This document shows, in pieces, positions 22,922 through 32,500 of a stretch of DNA of 64,000 nt. Position 1 is the stretch's first letter, and each line of letters begins with the position of its first letter. The stretch is taken from NCBI GenBank assembly GCA_946406115.1, contig OX291549.1:20607901-20671900 (forward strand). The letters run 5' to 3'. The notes below the pieces were generated by a model, which saw only the letters and a list, made by a program, of their open reading frames with translations, made no database searches and was not told the origin of the DNA. Origin of the DNA: Apoda limacodes. Its lineage: Eukaryota > Arthropoda > Insecta > Lepidoptera > Limacodidae. The position numbers were made by a program, and so were the translations under genes.

Positions 22922-25900
22922 AGTTTTATAAAGCGTAACTAGTACGGTCCGTGGTGCATTCCCGATCGTCTCACGCAGAGTTAATTCGTAAACGTACTCT
23001 TCAAACACGCTGTCAATGTATGTACATATTTAGCAGTCAAACATCATACAGACACACAGACTTACGTCAAGTTTATCGAATATGGATGATGCCACATTAT
23101 GAAAATTCTAACGTGAGATATGAAATACGATGTTCTTTGTATTTGCAATGTCCTTTATGAAACGTATATTTTCTACATGATTTTCGCGGTCAAATTCGTG
23201 ATTATAAGTTTTTTAAAGAGTATTTTGTTTTTCTTTTTTTTTTATTTAAAAACGGTTATCTAATAAATAAAATACAAAACCGCGAATGTTCAATAGTATA
23301 GTTTATTTAAAGTGAATTTCGCTTAAGTATAGTATTTTAACAATGCTTACAGGTTAGTTGAGACATTTTTTTTATTGTAGGTATAATTTTATGGTTTATT
23401 TTTCTTCCACTATTCAACAATATCCGTATAAGTAAGGCTTCCCGAGAAGTATGTGTGCGCAGAAAGTACGTATACGTCACATTATGTTATTAGAAAATGT
23501 ATAAAAATGGAGGCAGATTTTACGTGTATAATAAAATTGATACAATACGTGACTTTGCGTGTCTGTCATATACTATGGACAGTGGATTTCCTACGTTTGG
23601 TACTTCTAAAGTTGGTTTTATCGGCTCATGCAACAAAAATTATATAAACGTGTTATATATAAAATAACTCTGATAAGGAAGTAACAATATTGTTATGTTT
23701 AGATGTAATGAAGAAATGGGGAGCTCAGTACCCTCTCTGTGTCCCACTGCCGACTGTTACCACCCAACATGACGGTGGTGTAACCTTCCACCAGCTAGAT
23801 GGCGTTACCTACGCTACATACGAATTGAAACAAAATATCGACTTTTTTTTATTATGCTACATTTATACTCAAGTTGAAATAACTAACACAAGACCACGTC
23901 TTGGTCCCAGGTCCCATTCTAATAGGGCACTTTCTCATTTTCAGACCGTTATTCATTACATAACTCCACTATGCCAATAAAGAAATATAAGAATTACACA
24001 TGTCAACGAAAATAAATAACAATAATGGGCACTGACCGATTAAACCAACCGACTAAGCTACGTTTTCTTTTATGAGCTTTTTTCATAAGCACCTTATATT
24101 TCGATGACTACTTCAACATTGTTCCCATAGAGTAAGCTCGACCAAAGAGTTCATAATTTTTTTAATTTATTTAAAGACTGAGAATAAAGTAGCTGCCATT
24201 TTGTACTTCAAACGGTAATAATTTCGATACTTAATCTAGCTAAAACTAAAGGAATAAAAACTAATGTTAATAAATTAAAGAGTACATAGCTAAAATACAC
24301 AAGTTCTATGGATTTTATTACACAATGTCCGACCTACGTTACAGCTGCCTTATGACATTCACGCAAAGTTAATTAAGTAGATTTTGTTTTCAAATTATTT
24401 TATTAAATAACCTGCCTCCTGATTAAAATATTTAACAATGATTAAAAAGTTTATTCTTCGCATGTTTAACTTTACTGTTTTTTGTGTTTTTGTCGATATT
24501 CCTCCTACAATCAATATAATGCTGAATATAAATAAGATACGCGTACTGAAAAGAAATAATAAGAGACTGCATAACTTCTAATAAAATACGAATAGTAGGT
24601 TTAAGTTAAAAATAAGTAATGCCCGAATTTTCCACACCTGATCTAATTTTTTTTTTTAAATTTAAACCAAGTTAATAATGCGGCTCTCTGGTGAAAAAGG
24701 AAAAAGTGTTCTTATAGCAACTTGTTAAGTTTAATTGACTTTTGCAAAATTCTTGGGTATTTTTTCATACATAAGTAAAAATTTATCAGTAAGGAATATC
24801 GACATTTTTCATAACTAAGCTTATTTTGTTACACTGACTATACAAGGCGGTGTTGAGTTCTAATAGTGTTGTTAATGATGTAAGAAATATCCGAAATGGA
24901 AAGACGAGTGTGGCCATATACGATAACTATCTACCGACGATGGCAGTAAAATTTTCATGAACACGTGTTATAACTATGAATAATGCACATATTTAATCGT
25001 AATCACAGCAGTAATAAATTATAATATTAATATTTCATCAAGGACAACGGACACGGGTAAATGAAACATGATTCTGAACCTATGATCGACAACACGTCTC
25101 ACATAAACTATATACAAACAAACACTGTCGTTTACCGTCAACTCCAATAAACGGATATAAAAATATCCACAACGAAAAGGGTCATTCAAGTATCCATAAC
25201 GCAAAAGGATATTAGAATATCCGTCCCGCATCCCTGCTTAGCGGGACTCTACGGCTCATCACATTATATATTATATGATAATATATATTATGTATGTATA
25301 TTGATAGAAATTGTTAATCAACGTATCGTTAATTTTTCTAAATAAACGTAACTATCAACTTTTTTTTTAATCGAATAGAAACATCTTTTTATATATTAAT
25401 TTTTAAAAACACTAGTACAGTACGAACCGACTGGGAATACAGTATATTACTTAATTAAATCGGCTATTTTCGAATCATAACAAAAAAAAAAGTAATATAT
25501 ATCAAAAAAAAATCAAAATTATAATCTCCTGTTAAGATTGTATTTAGAAGCTTGTATACAAAAGTAGTGGGTTAAGTAGTTAAAATTAGGCGGCTAGTTA
25601 AACTATTTCCCTTGCCGTTCGCACTTTACTTGAGTGTACTTTAGCAGGCGTAACCTAGCGAGCGAAGTCTTATGTACTGTATCCGACGACCGACTCTTTT
25701 TAATCCAGTCGATAATCGGCCAGCGATTCGCGGCTTCTGGTTCCCCAAACGTACAATACAACCTGTATTATTCGGCGCCACTTTCTATACAAACGACACA
25801 TAGAAGAATCTAAAACTTATTAATGCGTTAGTTCCTTCTTCGATCGTCGGCAAAATTATACATGCCGTATTATATAAATGAGAAAACAAAGTGCCCGGAC

Positions 25901-26298
25901 TGGGAAAAAATCTATCAACACTAAATATATATTCTCCAAACATTCAACAACACATATATTCATTAATCTCTCGCACATCTTCATAGTCGGTCACCGAATT
26001 AAACGCAATCGAAACGACTTTCAACACAAAAAACAAGGGTAAACGTTAATCGTCAAAAAACTGACGTCAACCGCTTCATATTGAAAGTCAAATCAACAAC
26101 GTGTAATAAAATATACTTAAAAATAAGTTAAAACTAAATAGACCAAGTCCGTATTCAGCGTCCGTGCACATCACTAAAACTAGCCAGTCTATTAGCGTTT
26201 CTCTCCTGAATGGCGCGGCTGAAGGCTTAAATTAGGCCCCGGGAGTCCGTTACTCCATGTTTTCTGGCCCTCGCGCGTGTGGCGTTCAATTCTAAGGG

Positions 26299-26594
26299 CT
26301 AGAGATCAGTAGTGCCCTTAACAATTGCAGTCGGCGTCGTCGCGACATCGGCTACATCCCATATTTCTTCTAGGAAAGCTGGCAACTTCCTGTTCTTCAG
26401 CTTGAGTGAGATACACATATTAGAGTTTTGGTTGCCAAGTGTCCTCAGTTCCGAGAGGATAGACAGAATTTTGCCTAACATCACAGAGCATCTTGGAGTC
26501 GCGCTGTACTGATTTAAGATGTACGTTCGTAACGTACTGAGGTAATATCTCTGGATCTCTTCTACTAACTGAGGTTGCTCAAGACCTGGCCGAT
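26299..26594 (-). CDS. EcR: EcR terminal exon: end of ligand-binding domain and stop
   Basis: The acceptor TTACCTTCCAG restores the Asp codon of S-D-R-P-G-L-E-Q. The exon encodes the dimerisation helices (L-V-E-E-I-Q-R-Y-Y), I-L-S-E-L-R-T-L-G and N-S-N-M-C. The AF-2 helix has Ala where I recall Pro in most moth EcRs (LPPF to LPAF). The F-region tail is short ([14 protein letters not shown]), and a TAG stop is at 26301-26299. Confidence 0.96.
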
Positions 26595-29500
26595 CTGGAA
26601 GGTAACAATGTGAAATTTTAAAATCGAAAGTCAGAATATACACGTAATTTGGTTAACTGTTGATTATTGACATTAAATAAATCCATGGGTAGCATCCTAC
26701 ATTGGACACTGAGTGACTAGGCTGCACTTCAACACTTTAAAACGGTTGAGAATGCAATACTGCATGTCCTAAAATTTAGTGTGGAAGTTAGAAAGAGATT
26801 TCCAAGCATTGACATTTTACGTTCCAAAACGCAATATGAAAGTTAAAAAAGCGATTTTGAAACATCCAGCTCAGCGTAATTTTCCAACTGTCAAGTTGAA
26901 TTATTTACACTACAATAGATACGGTTCGAAATCACTTCTGTCAGTATGAAAATTAACTGTCATACCCCTGTTCGGAAACGGGTACAAAATGAACTTTACC
27001 GGGCGATAATCACTCAGCAGATAGAAAAAATGAATTGGAACGTAGCCTCGGTAAATTTGAAGTTTAGATACTTGATTTTTACTTAAATCAGTTGACTGTC
27101 AAAGTGTTCGTCGTAAACTATTAGTCAATTATTACTCGACAAACATTAATTTGGTTAATTTGGAATATAACCTTAATTGTCTAAGTAGTTTATTTATTTT
27201 TTGAATTACATATATTTTATTATTATATATTGTCCTTTATTTCTGCCATTAAAGGCTATGCTACCTAAATTACAACTTTTTTTGGCAAAGATTTCTCTGA
27301 ATATGCTGATTTGATCTGGCTAAAATTTAATAACTGTTTTTCGACCTAAGTTTAAACCCTAAAAAATGTGAAAACACGATTAATTAACAGTGACCTTGTT
27401 GGGAATAGTCTCGAGCTATTGGGACTCTAGAATTCGAGAGAAAAAGTATGCAAGTACATGAACGAGTTTTAAGAGGTAAGTCAGACTTTTATAGATTTTT
27501 GTCTCGAATTCCAGACTCCGAATAGTTCAAGAATGTTCCTAATTAGATCCCTGTTGTTCAATAAAAAAATCGTAAACTGGCCCCTTTTCATTGTTTAGTG
27601 CTTAAAACTCTTACAAAAAGCATTTTTTGATAACAATGATGTAACTATATTAGACTATCAATTTGTTCTTGTATTTTCAATTAAACTCTTCAGATGTAAC
27701 TGCACTATTCACGTAAGCTTAGTTATATATCGCATCATCGTTGTTTTTACCCAAGTTTTCTGTCACTAAATGACATGCATTTCACTCATGTTTACCGTTT
27801 ACCAGTTTAGTGCTAATAGGATATTCATTTGAATTATGATTGTTCATTAATTTACTTATTTAATTTGCTTCACCAGAACCATACTTATTCAACAACTAAC
27901 GACTTAGTCATACACTAAATAGAACCAAATGTGTAGAACTGTCTATGAACTGTCCACTGCTAAGCGTAGGATTCTGCATACAGTCCTATTTTTGTGGATT
28001 TCACAGCTTCCGTTTGACCCGAATGAAGTCATCAAAATGAGACTACAATGTAAAATATATTATAAATTTATATATTTAAGAATGACCTATGACTATGAAA
28101 ACATATGTTTCATAATCCCTAACCGTTTTAAATTTCTTAGAAAAATATAAAACCAAAAGTTACCTGAGAAAATAACAACGGCAGTAATTAAGGCGTAGTG
28201 TACATTGTCGAGCTGCATTGAGTACAGGCAGCGACAGAAGTGCAGCAAGTCTTCTATGACATACGTCATGCCTGCCTTGCGGTAGTTGTCGCGTGTATAC
28301 GCCTGATTGTTTGCAAACAGCACGCTGTCAGACACCGCATCGTACCTCCGTGCCACTCGCAGCATCATCACTTCGCTTGAACATGCCTGTTGATGAGGAA
28401 TAGGCATTAGCTACGTTAAGAGTAGCTAGTCGCTACCGGTTGAAAGATAAACTTATATCGATATTCTTTAGACTGAGCCGGTAGGACACACAGCGTGGGA
28501 TCCTATGTCAAAATTGGAAAAATATTTATTCCTGGAGAACTCTATAACGAATCAGGATGGTCTATTAACACACAGCCTAAGCTGTTAGTGTTAGTGTGTA
28601 GATTGAAATTTTGAATATATGTACCTAAGGAAAGATTTTTTTAAATTCATAAGGTAAGGAAGTTCGTATGAGAGTTTTAGCTCTTGATAAGACAAAAAAG
28701 GTTAATCACGCGGGTCACAATCTAGTTATATGTATGTATTAATAAATTTTATACTCAAACATTATTTTGTGCACGAGAGAGATAAAGAAGTTTTTTATTT
28801 CAAATTGGTTTAACTTCAGTTGTTTAGGATTCCTTATATGAAAATTGATACTACGACACGCACACTTATTAGCACCAGATTAGCAACATTTGAATGGGTT
28901 TTACCCTACTAAGTACGAAATTTACATTTGAGAACAACTATCTCAGTTAGCAGTGTTTTTTATTTAGACTTCCTTATATGAAAATTGATACTACGACACG
29001 CACACTTATTAGCACCAGATTAGCAACGTTTGAATGGGTTTTACCCTACTAAGTACGAAATTTACATTTGAGAACAACTATCTCAGTTAGCAGTGTTTTT
29101 TATTTAGACGGATTATAATTTATGTTTGTTACATTGCCACCACTGCATCTCTGTCGAATTTCGTTCATGAACTGTCATGAGGATTGTTTTTTTACATTTT
29201 TAAGATAATTAATTTTATAAAAATTAATCTAAAGCCAAGATGAGAGGAAAAGTTATTGGTTTATCAAAAAAGACCGGTGACATATATAGTACATAAGAAG
29301 AATCCTTTACATGTAATTTGGTAAGCACTTTGGTTAAAAAAAAATTACACGTTGTTTAGTTACTATTTTTTTAAATTTATTTATGACTTTTCATTATATT
29401 TCTTAAAAGATAGTGTTATAATGTTCAAAGGCTAAATTATCCATTTTACATTTTATTCAGTTGAATTTTTTATTTTGTCACTAGTGCTGCCTGAACTGCA

Positions 29501-32500
29501 AATTAAAATTTATCAATAAACATACTGTATATCTGTATTCTTTTCAGTCTCTTAATTATTTAAATGAAAAGTTTATAGTTAAACTAGAAAAAAAATTCCA
29601 TCCAGTGACTATAAATTATTTTAATATTTTGTTGTTTTCTATTTTAGGTGTGCCATAGGTAACTTCCACGGTTTCGCACGTGGGTTAAAGTTGTTTGTAA
29701 TGAAGATTTGGTGTAGTAACATGTTTAAAATTTCATTTATCTCGCCTTGCAATAAGGGCGTAATACCAAACGGCAAGTCAATACTGATCATGCGGCGGCG
29801 TTGAATGTGTGTTAACTTTAAGGACATTTATATCTGCTATTTGCTTTTGACATTTTATAGACTAACGTCATTTTGAGAAAAGACGACGCCATTTACGAAG
29901 GGACTATAATAATCAATTACATAATATGCCGACGATCAGGGATTCCCAACCTTTTTGTGTATAGAGCCTCCCGGAATGCTATTTTCATTGTTACAATAGA
30001 AAACACATAATTTTTGGGAAAGTCATCTCTTAATTACAAACATAAGTAAATAAATTAAAACTTTGATGTTTACCACATACATATTAGTTTAAGATGTCTG
30101 CGGTTTTTACAAAAAAAAATTAGTTGCTCAATTTTATTATTTCCCCAGAGCCCTAATGAATTCCGCCCGGCTTTCCTAAAGTAGTGGGTCCCACTGGATG
30201 AGAAGCACTAGATGATAAGTAAACTACTCTGAAATTACACCAAAAGGATAAAATAGTACCTTGAGTAGCGTGATCTGGTCTGGTTGCGAGATATTTGAGA
30301 AGCCAGGCAATCCCTTGGCAAACTCAACGATCAGCTGAACGGTCAGAATCGTCATCTCCGTGATCTGACGGAATGGCATATCTGAATCTTCATCATCTTC
30401 ATCTGCATTTTGCCATGTCTAAAAAAAACAAAACAATCATTGTATATATAATATTAAAATATTTTATTTAAAATAATAAAGGGTATAATTTAAATGACCT
30501 AGCTTATCATAGTAATTAAGCTGTGTAAGCATTAAATTACAGACAAAACTCTTGTTTCAAATGTTACTCGTGGCAGGTAGGAAATTTTTTATTTTAATAC
30601 TTTTTGAAATTAGCCCATTTTTTTAAGCATGACTTTTGCTTTGAATTGAATGATATTATAAACATCAGCTTTAAATACTCGTAGAAATCAATCACAAGAA
30701 TAATTTGAATTTTTAAATTGTTTTAAAAACTTACTTTATTATTTCTACAAGTATATTTCCGGAAATGCTTTTAAATATTTTTTTTTTACACCACTGAGAT
30801 AAATAAGCCTTCAGTCCGCCTGATGGTAAACGGTCATCGTGGCCTATAGACGCCTGCAACACCAGGGGTTTCACTCACGACGTGCCGACAAAAAAAGTGC
30901 TTGAAAAATCCAATATCTTCTTTTTTGAAGAACCCCACTAAAGAATACCTTGGCCAGGAGCTTATTCCATAACCCAAGCGTTCGCAAGAGGAAGTTTCCC
31001 TGAAACCTCACTGTACGCAACCATTTCGGTTCTAAAGTGTGATAATGAATTTCCTGCCGATGGCGAGCGGTGCGATGATAGAAAGTAGTTGTGGGCATCA
31101 TTTCGAACAATTCCTCAGAACACATCCCTTTGTATATTTTAAAAATATGTACGTATATTCTAAAAATATATGTATATAAAGTTTCTATAGGTACTTAATT
31201 AAAAAATCTCTCATTGCAAAATGTCTAAAATTATATCATGTATGAGCCAGTTACTTTATCGAAGACTTTCTAAAGAAGAAGAAGGAAGGCCAGAAGGAGT
31301 AACTATAAATCTAGTATTTTTTTAATTTCTATTCAATTTTAAATACTTATCATGACGCTCTAAAAATAATAAATAATTTATACTAATTACTTGAGTAATC
31401 CTTTTGAGATCTTCTTCAGACGGCTGCTCATACCCGTCTTGATACCAAATGAGCCTCGCGATCAACTGCTGCTGGTTCGTCGACAGAGGGGGGATATTCT
31501 TCAATCTGTTCTGCTCCATTAACTTCTCTGAGAGGTACTTCGGCACCACTTCGTGCTGCAAACATTCCAGCTTCACCGTGGGAAACAACCGCATTATTAA
31601 TATTTCGTCTCATATGGTGAAACGATTACGGACAGACATGAGCATGCAATGTATGGATGAGAAACAGCTTTTGCATAGAAGCTGATGTATGACAAACTCA
31701 TGAATGATACGTTGGCATTTTGATGTTAAATTAGTTTCATCATATGAAACATGCATTGTAAAATACCTTTGACATTTAAGAGGATATTCGGCGCAGCACG
31801 CGTCATATAAACGTAGGTTGAACTTATTTTTGCCATTACACACCAAAAATATTTTCGACAATTAGTAAAAAGCCCAAGGGAATTTCAAAATCCTAAAGAA
31901 TATTTTTATTTACTTAAAATATTATTTAAGACTACTTATTTAAAAAACAAGCATTCTGTATAACTGAACCGACACAATTAAATACTACATACTTTGATTT
32001 ATTCCCATATAATGTTTATAAAATTTCCTTTGAATCGACGAACAGGTACAATAAAATCAAACTACGTATGTATGGCGCGCACTGTGTGGCACATCCTCTT
32101 AATAGTTTGTCTTATAGGTATCTGGTTATAACAGACATTAGCATGATGTATGGATGGGATACAGCTGTTTTTGGAGAGGCTGTAGTGAAATGACGAACCT
32201 GTTGATGACAACATGGCGTTTCTATAATGAACTAGCTACTACCAGACACTTATTGTTGGTAAACCTTGGTCTTAATCATAGACATAGAGAACTGGACAGC
32301 GCATTTTCTAGCCAGCGGTAAAAATAAATGATCGCAAAAGTGTGACAGAGACCAAGCGAACATGTGGTGTCTTGTCTATGAGAAAAGAGACCATAGGATA
32401 ACTTTGTCTCTTTCTGAAGTGTAGCCAATTTCGTGAGCAATAGGTGCCACAGGACAGATTACAGAACTCGAAGTCTATGGTCTTAATTAATGATATGCTA

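Larger units (their letters stand above)
18901..26298 (-). other. Region downstream of EcR, probably including its 3' UTR
   Basis: Lies 3' of the EcR stop codon. It is mostly free of recognisable transposons apart from a worn retroelement tail (about 21790-22010) and a short tandem array (about 22846-22921). The part at about 25600-26298 is richer in G+C than the rest, as expected of transcribed sequence. Several TTTATT strings (AATAAA on the minus strand), for example near 24316 and 24399, could be polyadenylation signals, but no 3' end can be fixed. Open frames of 96-108 codons (20450-20776 and 23690-23980, plus strand) resemble nothing known. Confidence 0.4.

Noticed and set aside
23690..23980. 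96-codon plus-strand frame
   Set aside because: No family resemblance and no splice or promoter context; not reported as a gene.
30871..31125. Independent host gene in EcR intron 4
   Set aside because: The frame matches a second copy at 34396-34680 and a retroelement C-terminal pattern, so it is a transposon remnant.
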